Source: Uranotaenia lowii (taxonomy: Eukaryota; Arthropoda; Insecta; Diptera; Culicidae). From it: DNA of 64,000 bases. A program made the position numbers and the translations under genes. The notes under the pieces were generated by a model. It was given only the letters and a program-made list of their open reading frames with translations, ran no database searches and was not told the DNA's origin. Positions within the stretch are counted from its first letter, which is position 1; every line of letters starts with the position of its first letter. The stretch spans positions 131,006,714-131,070,713 of the forward strand of contig NC_073691.1 of the NCBI RefSeq assembly GCF_029784155.1, given 5' to 3'. Below are positions 33,901-43,899 of the stretch, one piece after another.

Positions 33901-35817
33901 GCTCGGAAACTTGTATGCAACACAATTGCATACTATATTGTTGCACAAAACTTATAAATCAAATGATATTTTATCAAATAATTCAATGAAATTAAGAAAA
34001 CAAACTCCCATCTTCTTTTATTTGGTTTTTTGTCTTGTTATCTTTCAGATAATGGAATTTTTTAATAAAAAATTACTTAAATTACTTCAAACTTTATTTA
34101 TTTCCCCCTTCGGGTTTTTGGAAATTTCGAAGCGGGGGGGGGGGGGGGGGGGTGGGGCTGACAAAAGAAGATACAGATATTTGTTCCAGCCTTATAGTTG
34201 AGCAACAAAACAGATCAATAAAATTGACACTTTTTGCCAACCATAAATCAACTTGGGATCATTGTTCTGAATGAAGATTGCGATTAAAACTAAAAGAAAG
34301 CGGAAAAAATATATCTTTTTTGAATTATATGTAGGGTTGTGAATTTTACCAGTCATTTTGACTCGTCACGGTCCTAGTGTCCATGGTGAAATTTATTTAG
34401 CTTTTTAAAAGAGCTAGAAAAATAAAAAATACACAGATTTTTAGAGATTCAAAATTCATGAAAAGTCGTATTTTTTCGAATTTTTAAAACGAAGTTTGTA
34501 TTTCAAAGATAATAAACACACAAAGTGTCAAACCAGTCATTTTGACTGGTGCGGTCTTTCTAGTGTTAATAGAAATCGATTAACAATAACTGTTATTGAT
34601 CGAGTTATGTCGTGTTAGTAACGTTATAAAAAAGAAAAGGTCGCACATTAAAATGAATCATCTTGTCTTGCCAAAACTTGCAAGTGTACCAAATATAATG
34701 AACATAGCGTAAAAATTGTATGATGAGATAGCTTTTCTATGAATTTGTATTGAAGCGCCTAATATAGGTCATTCATCTAAATAAATTAAATTATTGTGTA
34801 AAATTATGCTTCTGAACCATTTTTTTTAAATCACCTGAAAACCGTGAAAACGTGGAATTAGAAAATGAGAACTACAAAAATTTGACAAACCAAAGAGAAA
34901 AAAATAGATTAACTGTTTTTTACATAAACACACCGTGTATTAATTATTCACTCTAAAAAATATTTGCTCGACATTTGTTCCACGATCGCAGCATATACAT
35001 ATTTATGTATGTCAATAGTTTCTCACATTCCAACTGAATAAAATCATTGCATCGAGTGGTGAGCTTATCATAAATCGGTCAAAATAGGATAAGGGCAGAT
35101 AAACAAAATTTTGATACCGATGTGAACCGAATACAGTACAATTTAGATAACTGATATTTAATTGCTTCCTAATTATATTCTCTACCACCTTTAGCAATGC
35201 CATTACAGTACGTTTGGTTGCTTCACGTTTTGCTCAAGTAATTTCGGCAATCTGACGTAATCTTCGATGAGTGTGCCGAAAATATACGTTGCTCTTCAAG
35301 AACCATTTGTACCGGCAACGCAACAACGGTTTGAATCTCAGAAAAAATAGTAAAATTTTTACAAGGTAAGGATATTTTATGAAGGTGTTTTTTTCAACGA
35401 CTTTCATTTTTATTTTTACGAATGGATTCCAATAAAAGCAACCATGTAGATCAACCTTTCCATTACATGACTATATTGATTTGATACTTCCTGCTAATTT
35501 TTTGTTCTTTGCATTAAAAATTCGATCAATCGCTTTTAAATTTTCTATTTCTGGTACCTCGACACTCAGTTTGTTTTAGTTACTCATCATTCAATAAATA
35601 ACTACACATCGGTAAATGCGTCTTTTCTTCTTTCCGAGATGCCGTTACAACAAGCTGCAAGAAGCCGCAAATCCCACAAACGAACGGCATTGTGTAAAAG
35701 TGATCAAACATACCGGAACGATTTGAACGGGAATGTCGGATATGGCGGCAGACCAGGAACGATTGCGACGATCATGACGAACAGCACCACCTTGAGCACT
35801 TTTTCCTTCCAGCCCAT
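26982..35817 (-). CDS. APMAP/hemomucin-like membrane beta-propeller protein (3 exons)
   Basis: Three exons (35817-35714, 28272-28061, 27994-26982) join in frame to 1329 nt, 442 residues. Introns begin GTATGT and GTAAGT and end CAG; the phases (2 and 1) match at each join. The protein has a short cytoplasmic tail, a signal anchor at about residues 7-22 (VLKVVLFVMIVAIVP), a PP-rich PPYPTFPFKS linker, then a strictosidine-synthase-like six-bladed beta-propeller. Family wording includes GVLAPNQLLNSPE, PETI, GRECGRPLGIAFD across the exon 2/3 join, ANGVALNKDES and DGLPGSVDNLS. A NTT glycosylation site lies in exon 2. Relatives are adipocyte plasma membrane-associated protein (arylesterase-like) and insect hemomucin, a haemocyte and gut surface glycoprotein; the long mucin-like tail of fly hemomucin is absent here. 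Function in this species is inferred. The 7.4 kb first intron is loaded with transposons. Confidence 0.9.
28061..28272 (-). CDS. APMAP-like exon 2
   Basis: 212 bp, acceptor TTTTCAG|GATTACG and donor TGTC|GTAAGTAC. It encodes ITPARELEGVLAPNQLL through VVAKFGREC, the first propeller blade, and contains the NTT glycosylation sequon. The intron to exon 3 is 66 bp, a typical small dipteran intron. Confidence 0.9.
28548..29245 (+). mobile_element. Partial copy of the 62.26-63.31 kb TIR element with tRNA-like module
   Basis: It runs parallel, with clear similarity, to about 62606-63313: shared blocks include GGATGATGCTACTAGCCG, CACCTTACCAATA, GAATTCGCTGCTAGATT, ATAATATTTTCGT, TCTGTAAAGATGATAAGGA and the right end TATCTCCCCTA. 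The left end of the family is missing here. It lies in intron 1 of the APMAP-like gene, antisense to it. Confidence 0.7.
28700..28785 (-). repeat. tRNA-like (SINE) module inside the TIR element
   Basis: On the minus strand a box A-like GGCCTATTGGTAAGG (complement of 28753-28767) precedes a box B-like GAGTTCAATTCC (complement of 28716-28727). The spacing and wording are those of a tRNA-derived SINE head. The same module, more decayed, sits at the equivalent place in the 62-63 kb copy, so it was part of the repeat before the copies separated. Confidence 0.6.
30420..32010 (+). pseudogene. Broken CR1/Jockey-group LINE reverse transcriptase
   Basis: Fragments of one RT can be read across shifting frames: KGVGPDGLSP near 30565, then SKQHGFFKGRFTASNLL and TDFSKAFDRID (30790-30945), a YADD box at 31171-31182 (LIYADDMKLFL), then DLGVILDSKLTF, and a C-terminal region ending in APSRPLRNKHYFTL (about 31810-31855). 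Breaks are at about 30700, around 31015-31100 and 31540. The wording resembles the ORF2 at 14.8-17.8 kb (YAPERALRN, DLGVILDSHMTF) but is clearly a different, older family. No endonuclease remains, so it is 5'-truncated. It lies in APMAP intron 1, antisense. Confidence 0.8.
33170..33300 (+). pseudogene. 3'-terminal fragment of an RTE-like LINE
   Basis: This short piece (GGAGAACGGTTGCCATTGAC, GAGTGAATTTCAG, CAAGTTATGTCGTG) matches the 3' end of the decayed RTE at 55165-55250 with few differences. It is a severely 5'-truncated insertion. Confidence 0.6.
33846..34152. repeat. G13 and G19 tracts flanking a dispersed repeat
   Basis: Pure G runs occupy 33846-33858 and 34134-34152. The sequence just before the second (ACTTTATTTATTTCCCCCTTC) recurs inverted at about 61.88-61.92 kb, showing that it belongs to a dispersed repeat. 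Confidence 0.6.
35198..35540 (+). repeat. 340-bp repeat, inverted partner of 40946-41277
   Basis: This block is about 90 percent identical by eye to the reverse complement of 40946-41277, over its whole length. Shared words include ATATACGTTGCTCTTCAAGA, ATTTTATGAAGGTGTTTTTT and TTCTTTGCATTAAAAATTCG. Both copies hold a 23-codon ATG frame (MSVPKIYVALQEPF / MNVPKIYVALQEPF) and a GTAAGGATAT donor-like sequence. The family is not recognised. This copy lies in APMAP intron 1 close to exon 1. Confidence 0.75.
35714..35817 (-). CDS. APMAP-like exon 1 (signal anchor)
   Basis: Encodes residues 1-34 and two bases of codon 35, starting at the ATG complementary to 35815-35817 (MGWKEKVLKV). The donor is CCG|GTATGT. 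An upstream in-frame ATG at 35901 would add 28 polar residues; the shorter start is preferred because it places the hydrophobic anchor near the N-terminus, as in the family. Confidence 0.8.
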
Positions 35818-36124
35818 TTTTGTTTCTACCTTTTTTTCACTTGAGTTTTTCTTCGTAAAAAAAATCACTTGTTTCAATTCTACAGATTTATTCCTCCTCA
35901 AATACGTTCAAGTTTTGCTGATTCTTATTTACGATCACAATTTGTTTGTATCCAGCGCAATGCTTGGATTGTTTGAAATAAGTAATTGTTGTACTGCTGC
36001 GTTAACTTATAAGGTACGTGCTAACCGGTTCACGGTCTGGAGACGTTTACTTGTACCCACGTTTGTGCGGTCACGGGCTAAATTTGACTGGAAGATTTTT
36101 CGAAGCGTCTTGACGCGTATGATG

Positions 36125-36157
36125 ACGGAACGATATCTGTTAGTATGCGTTTATATA
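36125..36157 (-). promoter_or_regulatory. Possible TATA-type core promoter of the APMAP-like gene
   Basis: On the minus strand TATATAAA (complement of 36150-36157) is followed about 25-30 bp downstream by a TCATCA-type initiator-like sequence. It is about 300 bp upstream of the chosen ATG, giving a plausible 5'UTR without extra exons, in a locally GC-richer stretch. Inferred only; no transcript data. Confidence 0.35.
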
Positions 36158-36159
36158 CG

Positions 36160-37905
36160 TGGGCCGGTAAGTTAGGGGAACCTATAGACTAGGAATTATT
36201 GAGCAAAGTTGCGTATACCTACCTTTTATTCCTCCGAAGAAACAAAAAAAGACAGAACAAATATCTTTAGGATTAAGACGTGATGTGAAGTGTGCAATCT
36301 GGAATTTTTAAACCTATTCTTCAATCTGAAATTTCAAAAATCTAGTACCTGAGTCTGATATCTTTGAAATTTTGAATTTAAAATCATTTCACTCACTAAT
36401 CATACTTCCACAGCCAGAACTTATGTCCGATCCCGGACAATAATAAGATTGTTATCATATTTTTTGTCTTTGTTCATGTTCTCTATATTATGTTAACATG
36501 AAAACATTGAAATAATAGAAAACATAAAAAGGCCGGGCCCACTGTGGAGCAGAGGACGCAGTTACATCTGGAACAAAGGAACAGAAGAATCGTGGACCAC
36601 CAGTACCGTACGTTTCAAATGGGAAGTATCGTTGGAAGCATGCTAAGAAAAATGCTCCTTGATGAACAAACCATGGGTGATGTGAAATAACTTCGCCAAT
36701 CACTAGGACAATTCTTCAGCGGCTGGAAATGATTTATTTGGTACATCGAAATCACAAAAACATAAGGATTTTTAAAATCTTAGCTTTATTTTTTAACTGT
36801 TTGGATTTCAGAGTACAATCATTTCTGGTCATTGACCAAGAATAAAGCGCCTTTACTCGCTCTTGAAAATAAGAAAGAAAAAGGCAAAATATTAGAAGAA
36901 CAAAACCCCTTTAAGGTCAGTTTAGAGCTTGAAAGGTTTTTTCTGAAAAAAATTATCCTTGTCGTAGAATAGAATTTTACTTATTGAATAGCCCAATAAG
37001 TTTTCAGTTCTTAATTAAATTACATTTAATTTTAACAAAAACATTGTAATCTACTATGTATGGCTTTCCTCATGCATTTAATATGTGATTCGATTTTTAT
37101 TAAATTTATTTAAATAGCAATTCGTTAATGAATTTTGAAAAAGGTGAATGCGCCAAATGTAAACATGGAGTTATGAGGTGGGTAAAGAGGTCCGTTCGGA
37201 GACCTACATTTTGATGCTACGAAGTTATCTAAAGGATATTTTGTTTTAAAGATAATATTTTTGCTGAGAGCTAATGAAGCTGTCAAACTTTGAGAAGCTG
37301 ACGTTGGCGCATTGATCGTATTAAAAACTCGATACCGAATTGAAAGATTTGATTCGACAAAAAATAGTGTGAGATTGAACCTACTAAAAACATAAGCATA
37401 ACGGATTTTTTTAAATCCCTTTTACGAAAGAAAAACACCTCATTGCACAAGTAAAAAATATGAAGGATACTTATCATTGCACAGCTTGTCTCTATTAAGC
37501 GTCGGCTGTTCGAAGTATGTAAGGTCTTGCAAACGAAATGTTTGTCTCGAACACATGCATTACACTTATCGAGGTACTCCGGCTGGCTTGATAAATGGAA
37601 CTGTTTACTGACATTTTGACATTTGACCATGCAAAAATGTTTTCAAGATCTTGGGGCGTTGTATTATGTTATATTTCAGCCGTATGTGATAAAAATATTG
37701 CTATTTTTGCATCACAGCATGCGAAAATACAACACGTGTTGTAAAAAAACTAGAAGGCCACAGATCTTGAAAATGTTTTTGAACGGCAAAATAAGTGTCA
37801 AAATTTCTACCACTTTTTCCCAACACCAGTGAACTTGCTCTTACCATTCCCTTTAATAAGCGCTAAACTCCAAGTAACGTTAAATATAATTCTATACGTG
37901 GAATC
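36160..37905. other. Intergenic stretch upstream of APMAP
   Basis: No gene recognised. About 36520-36740 is GC-richer and on the plus strand reads as a short protein-like segment (LEQRNRRIVDHQYRTFQMG) ending in a stop after MGDVK; it may be a fragment of a transposon or gene, but I cannot assign it. The rest is AT-rich. Confidence 0.4.
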
Positions 37906-37906
37906 A

Positions 37907-40529
37907 TCATACAGGTTAGAAACCTTACAATGGTCCAGTGTTATGCGCCAACTGACGTTGCCGACTTGCAGGAGAAAGAGCAGTTTTACAGTCAACTGAA
38001 CAGCGTGGTTGAGAGAATTCCAAGGGTTCAAATCTATTTGGGCGACTTCAACGCAAAGATTGGCTCCGACAATCAGGACCTTGAGCGCATCATGGGGCGC
38101 CATGGCCTAGGACAGATGAGCGAAAACGGAGAGCTGTTTGTAGAATTTTGTGGCAACAACAACATGGTGATCGGTGGATCGCTCTTCCCCCATCGACCAG
38201 CACATAAGGTCACTTGGGTATCCCGAGATAGCCGAACAGAAAATCAAATTGACCACATCTGCATCAGCCGAAAATGGAGAAGGAGCCTTCTTGATGTCCG
38301 CAACAAACGAAGCGCAGACATTGCATCTGACCATCACCTCGTCCTTGGCGAGATACGACTGAGAGTTGCGCGTGTCCAACGGCGCGAGGAGAAAGTCGGG
38401 TGTCGATACGACGTCCGCCGGTTGGAGAATCCAGAGGTGAAAAGGGCATACGTTGAACAGCTAGAATCCCGAGCCTCGGAGCTGCCGACAGACGGAACAG
38501 TCGAAGAACAGTGGTGTGGAACCAAGAATGCCTTTATCACGACGAGCCATGGTACTCTCGGAAAAGTTTGTGGAAGAAGGAGTGAATGGATGTCGGATGA
38601 AACTTGGAGGATGGTCGATGATCGGAGAAAGGCGAAAGTCGGAATTGAGCAGGCATGTACCGGGTCAGCCAAAGCAGCCGCCCGCTTACGATATGCGGAG
38701 CTGGAAAAGGCAGTTAAACGAGCTTGTAGACGAGACAAGAGAGCCTGGACAAACTCCCTAGCCGAAGAGGGAGAAAGAGCCGCCGCCAATGGAGATATCC
38801 GATTACTTTATGACATCTCTCGCCGCCAACATGCACATCTCTCGGTGCAAGGACTAATGCAAGAATGCCGCTAAAAGACCGAGCAGGTCAGTTATTGACC
38901 GATCGAACAGATCAACTCAAACGATGGACTGAGCACTTCGAACAACTCTTCCGAGTCACGAATAGCGATGGCCAACAAAACCCGCAGCTCGAAGCGCCAA
39001 CAGTAAGTCGCATAAATGGTGTCAACTCGGAAGCGCCCTCGCTGGCTGAAATAGAAGCGGCAATCAAAAACATGAAATCCAACAAAGCACCTGGGATCGA
39101 TTGCATCCCTGCTGAAATGCTGAAAGACGACCCTGCCCTATCAGCACAAATGTTGCACCGTCTTTTCGCTGACATCTGGGATACTGCAACATTCCCGGCC
39201 GACTGGATGCAGGGTATCCTCGTAAAGGTCCCGAAGAAAGGAGACCTGACAGAGTGCGGTAACTGGCGAGGCATAACGTTGATCTGTACAACCCTCAAAG
39301 TACTCTGCAAAGTAATCCTGAACAGGATCCAGGAGAAAATCGACGCTACACTCCGACGGCAGCAAGCTGGATTCCGATCCGGACGATCATGTGTGGACCA
39401 CATCACAACGCTACGAATGTTCGTTGATTTCGAAAAAGCATTCGACCGACTTAACCATGAAAACATCTGGGCGGCTCTAAGGCGACGAGGGGTCCTAGAG
39501 AAACTAGTCCATCTTATCGAAGCACAGTACGAGGCATTTTCGTGCAAGGTCTTGCACGACGGTGTCTTGTCCGAACCAATCCCGGTAACTGCTGGAGTGA
39601 GACAAGGATGTATTCTATCACCGCTACTTTTTCTAATCGTAATGGATGAGATTCTGATTGGATCGATTGACTGTGCACCAAACCGAGGATTGCCGTGGAA
39701 TCCTTCAACAATGGAGCAACTAAACGACCTTGACCTGGCTGACGATATTGTTTTGCTCGCCCAAACACAACCAGATATGCAGAGCAAACTCGACGACCTC
39801 ACCGAAAGTTCCATGGCAGCAGGTCTCAAAGCCAATCTCGGAAAGACCAAGTTGATGGAGATCAACACAGGAAATCCCTCCAGTTTCATGGTAGCTGGGC
39901 AACAAGTTGAGAAAGTGGAGTGCTTCCAGTATCTTGGTAGCCAGATAACGCCTGATGGTGGTACCAGAAAAGACATCGAAACCCGGATCGGAAAGGCCCG
40001 ATTTGCGTTTGCGAGTCTTCGAAACATCTGGCGGTCACGCCAGATCTCTCTACGAACGAAAATCCGAATCTTCAACTCAAACGTCAAATCCGTATTGCTG
40101 TACGGGTGCGAAACTTGGTGCACATATGCGGTAACGACGCGAAAACTGCAAGTATTTGTAAACCGCTGCCTGCGGAATATCATCCGCGCTTGGTGGCCTG
40201 GCAACTGGATCTCGAATGAGGAACTACATCGCCGGTGTCATCAAAAGGCGCTAGAAATCGAGATTCGGGAACGTAAGTGGAGATGGGATGGGCACACGCT
40301 GTGAAGAGATGAAAACGAGATTTGCAGAGAGGCGCTAGATTGGAATCCAGAAGGTCATCGAAGAAGAGGCAGACCCAGAAACTCGTGGCGGCGAAGCCTA
40401 GCCGCTGAAATCCGAACTGTCGACGAGAATCTTGACTGGGACCAGGTGAAGATGCTGGCTCCAGATCGTCAACAGTGGAGGTCTTTTACCACTTTTACCC
40501 TATGCACCGGAGGATCGGCGCGGGATCAT

Positions 40530-40588
<59 letters not shown>

Positions 40589-40592
40589 TCAT
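37907..40592 (+). pseudogene. RTE-clade LINE, 5'-truncated, one frameshift, one stop
   Basis: The element encodes an APE endonuclease plus reverse transcriptase in a single frame, as RTE elements do. The endonuclease part (37930-38874) has YAPTD, GDFNAKIGSDN, RTENQIDHI and SDHHL but lacks its N-terminal end. A frameshift near 38865 moves the frame to the RT part (38865-40304). That part has APGIDCIPAEML, RQGCILSPLLF, LADD (residues 291-294, where an aromatic residue is usual) and the RTE hallmark FQYLGSQITPDGG. About 18 residues appear to be missing between ITTLR and MFVDFEKAFD (around residue 184). A TGA at 40302-40304 interrupts a frame that otherwise continues to 40532. The tail is (GTAA)n. 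It is therefore a recently dead copy. Confidence 0.85.
40533..40588 (+). repeat. (AAGT)n tetranucleotide tail of the RTE element
   Basis: About 14 copies of AAGT directly follow the end of the RTE coding region (GGATCGGCGCGGGATCATT). Short tandem-repeat 3' tails are characteristic of RTE-type LINEs, so this is the element's 3' terminus rather than an independent microsatellite. Confidence 0.8.
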
Positions 40593-40945
40593 CATAGCAA
40601 TCCAGAAAACAGATGTCGTTGGCAAGCGAATACAATCGGGGGAAATCACTTTGGGTGGGGAGAAAACGAAAAAACACTTCCAATTTCACCATAAAATCAA
40701 TTCCGACTACACTTTCTATTCTTAGTACTATGTCCTTCCTGTTTGAACTCCTGCACTTTCCCATACTTTTTTCAACCAATTTTCTTTTTGGCCAACCATT
40801 GGCGAACTTTTAGAAAGAAACAGCGACGGATCTGGAAGTAATTCACTAGCCACGATGGCTCACATTGACCAAAACCAACAGCTTTTCCACGCTTGGGGAA
40901 TATTTCGTAGCACTGAATCAAAATATTGCACAGATCTTGATCGAA

Positions 40946-41277
40946 GCGATTTATCGAATTTTTAATGCAAAGAACAAAAAATCAGCAGGAAGTGTCAAAT
41001 CAATATAGCCATGCATTGGAAAGGTTGATCTCCATGGTTGCTTTTATTGGAATCCATTCGTCAAAATAAAAATGAAAGTCGTTGAAAAAACACCTTCATA
41101 AAATATCCTTACCCTTTGAAATTTTACTATTTTTTCTGAGATTCAAACCATTGTTGCGTTGTCGGTACAAATGGTTCTTGAAGAGCAACGTATATTTTCG
41201 GCACATTCATCGAAGATTACGTCAGATTACCGAAATCACTTGAGCAAAACGTCAGGCAACCAATCGTACTGTAATCA
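40946..41277 (-). repeat. 340-bp repeat, inverted partner of 35198-35540
   Basis: Reverse-complement copy of the block in APMAP intron 1 (shared TCTTGAAGAGCAACGTATAT and AAAACACCTTCATAAAATAT). The two copies face each other across 5.4 kb that includes APMAP exon 1 and the RTE element. Confidence 0.75.
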
Positions 41278-41619
41278 TTCTTTCCCGGGGTGATATCACT
41301 TATCAACTCAAATTAACAATTTCACGAATAAACCATTAGTTTTTATTTATTTTTCTGGGATGCTTAAAAAATCACGTGCTATGTCATCCGGTCATCGCCA
41401 ATATCGGTGAAAATGTATATTCTTGGAGAAAGAATATCAGAATTGAAAATTGATTAGGATGGATAGAAAACTTCGGAGAAAATTAACAAATGTTGAAGAA
41501 AGCGAAAGAGTAGTTTTGCGAGGATAACTTATAAACGTACACTGTTCTTTACCCCGCAACATATCATTATTTAGGAGAAGCCTACTAAATAATGAAATGT
41601 TGCGATGTATAGTATGGTG

Positions 41620-42561
41620 TGCCGTAAACTGGGGAAACTTTGATCACTTTTTTAATTCATTTTTGAATATTTTGGAAGGGGTTGCTTTTTTGTAACACAA
41701 AAAAAGTTAAAATACTTACTGAGGTAAGATTTTATACTCCATGATCATTGATAGCAGAATGTTCAAACGACGTCAGTGGTAATAACTAAATGTTTGTTAC
41801 AAAACCAGATTTCATGTTTCGCATGTTTCGGGGTAACTTCAATCACTATAGGTTTAACAACATCTTTAAAGTTATTGTTTTGATGCCCATTAGCACATAA
41901 AGCTTAAAACCTCAATAACAGTAATTTTTTGTTTGGACTAAATTGAATTTTTCAACGTTTTCTTTCAAAAACAAATGTACCCAAAAGATGGACAATGTTG
42001 TTGCATACATTTAGGGGCAAAAATTGTTAACATTTCTCAATATTTTTTGGCCTCAAAAACAAAAAAAAATTACCTTCATGCTATTCCCCTAGGTTCTCTC
42101 ACTGTTCCAATGTTCTTTTTTTATTCAAACTTAACCACTTGAAAGGGTTTTTAGCCATTTGTTCTATACAGGCTTTCTCATAGAAAATGTCCGTTTTTTA
42201 ATATTCAAAAATTATCATAGAGTGACCATAAAAATAACCTTAAAACTATGTATACCTATACAGAGGAAAAAGGTTAAACTTTCATATTCAACAAGCGATT
42301 TGCTTCTAAATGCTATCATTTTATCAGTAGAGGTGTTATTTTGTGTGTCTTCGAAAAAACAGTTATTTTAAAACTTTAAAACTATATTTTAATATAATAT
42401 AAAAACATCTAGAAATTCAAACCATATTAAGCCTATTTGAAACTCAATTTATAGGCTTTCAAACGTAGAAAACAGTTTTCAGATATTATAACTTCAGACT
42501 TAGTTAATGATGATTATCTGCAAAAATTTCATGTTGATCAAAGTTCCTCCAGTTTACGGTA
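41620..42561. mobile_element. TIR MITE, ends CCGTAAACTGGGG
   Basis: The left end CCGTAAACTGGGGAAACTTT and the right end (complement CCGTAAACTGGAGGAACTTT) continue as inverted repeats through GATCA, about 28 bp. The right end is TA and the left is TG. The length (942 bp) and the CATACATTTAGGGGCAAAA block inside are shared with the 1820-2777 family, of which this looks like a divergent relative. Non-coding. Confidence 0.7.
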
Positions 42562-42567
42562 CGTTAA

Positions 42568-43180
42568 CCCTTTCCTTCCCATGGTAGCACAGGTGATCCA
42601 CAACTTTGCAAAGCTCGCATTTGAATTGGGCACTTTGGATCAACACCATTTTTTCACCGAATGTGTAGATATGAGTGAAGAAACTTTGCACGAGATTTGA
42701 AGAAAATCGGTTCGCTAGGTTTTGCTTGGCAGATCAAAAGCTGCAAAAAAGTCGGATTTTTTTCGCATTTAAATCAAGTTGTCATTTGTTGTTCAATAAC
42801 TTGACAAGTTTTTATAATTTCCTTCAAATAAAAATACTGACGTGCAGAAGATTGCTTATGCAAGCAGAATCAAATGATGGTTTACTTAGATTTCAACTAA
42901 AACATGTAAATTTTTGAGTAAGTAAAGTGGATCACTGATGATACACTGGGAACAAAACGTATATGAATTCCATGTTTTTTTGCAATTATTTCCTGTCTTT
43001 CATTTGCACCCTATGTGTTGTTATCTTCCCAATGGAGCTCATATGATCCACCTCAAAACCCAAATTTATCAAATGGATCATTAAAGTAGGCTTAAATTAT
43101 GCATCTTTTGTTCTAGAACTTTAGCTGTAAATCAATATTTCTATTTTTTAAACGTGAAAAGCCTCGTGGGAAGGAAAGGG
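42568..43180. mobile_element. piggyBac-like MITE next to TTAA
   Basis: TTAA (42564-42567) precedes the left end CCCTTTCCTTCCCATGG; the right end, complement CCCTTTCCTTCCCACG, is followed by TTCA, apparently a mutated TTAA. The 613-bp length and the TTCCCATG terminal wording resemble the element at 24017-24621. Non-coding. It starts 7 bp after the end of the neighbouring MITE. Confidence 0.7.
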
Positions 43181-43329
43181 TTCATAAGTTCTCCTCGTAA
43201 AAATGCTCTTTCTTTTGCTTCTCCTAACTTTTCTATCAATTTTAGTTCTGATATTCTTCGTCCAAGAATATACATTTTCACTGATATGCCGAAACTAAAT
43301 TTATAAAAATCAATTAAAACGGTGGTTAA

Positions 43330-43565
43330 CTTATCTTGAGAATCTCAAATATGAACCTGAAATCGGGATACAAAGTCTTAATCTGTAAATAATCTGAATT
43401 TTGAACCTGGAATTGGAATCATAAATCTGATTATGAAATCTGAATCTAGAAACTGAATACAAAATCTGAATGTGAACCAGATATCTGGCTCTCAATATGA
43501 AATCTGAATACGAAATCAGAATCATAAATCCCAAATCTGTATTCTACATTCAAATCTGAATCAGG
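43330..43565. repeat. Degenerate tandem repeat of AATCTGAAT-type units
   Basis: Words such as AATCTGAAT, GAAATCTGAA and GAATACAAAATC recur about every 12-14 bp with variation. It looks like a decayed minisatellite; the 67-codon frame on the minus strand is a by-product. Confidence 0.5.
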
Positions 43566-43899
43566 AATAGAATAGAACAGAAGCATTGTATCTTCACTAG
43601 CATAATATGGGCTTATTTCTAAGAATACCGTCTATGCACTAGAAAGTTCAAATTTACTCATGTAAACGTTACTTAAAAATTCTGCAAAAAATCATGGACG
43701 AGTTTAGAACCAAAATGAAGCTTTTTAGACACCAGGGTTTGAGAAATTCAAAAATAACCCCAAATCGAACAGAACAATTGCAAGTGCTAGGCGGCCGGCG
43801 AAAAACCCCGTATCCAACACGGCCATCAGCTGACCGTCAGTGTAAAGTTTGGGAAGATCTTTGTATTTTCTTTTAACGAGTTGATGGATAAAGGATTGG

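Larger units (their letters stand above)
29443..34567. mobile_element. Composite repeat bounded by inverted CACTAGAARGACCG ends
   Basis: The left end TAACACTAGAAGGACCG (29443-29459) and the right end (complement TAACACTAGAAAGACCG, 34551-34567) are inverted repeats. Each is followed a little further in by a CAGTCAAAATGACTG palindrome. The right edge ends in TTAA and the left in GTAA, suggesting a piggyBac-type TTAA target with one mutated copy. A further internal end of the same type (complement CACTAGGACCG...) is at 34347-34381, so two related elements may be overlaid. The interior carries fragments of a CR1-like LINE, an RTE 3' end and paired GGGTGCACGG motifs (29.59 and 33.66 kb). Whether 29443 and 34567 are ends of one element is uncertain. 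Confidence 0.45.
41395..43300. mobile_element. Foldback element enlarged by two adjacent MITEs
   Basis: Inverted arms lie at about 41395-41540 and 43185-43300: ATCGGTGAAAATGTATATTCTTGGA and the part around AGAATATCAGAA on the left match the complement of the right arm. Almost everything between them is two TIR elements (41620-42561 and 42568-43180). A third copy of the arm sequence is at about 23260-23400. No coding region is present. Confidence 0.6.

Noticed and set aside
38912..40204. 430-codon minus-strand frame opposite the RTE reverse transcriptase
   Set aside because: It is a shadow of the RT coding strand; the plus strand carries all RT motifs.
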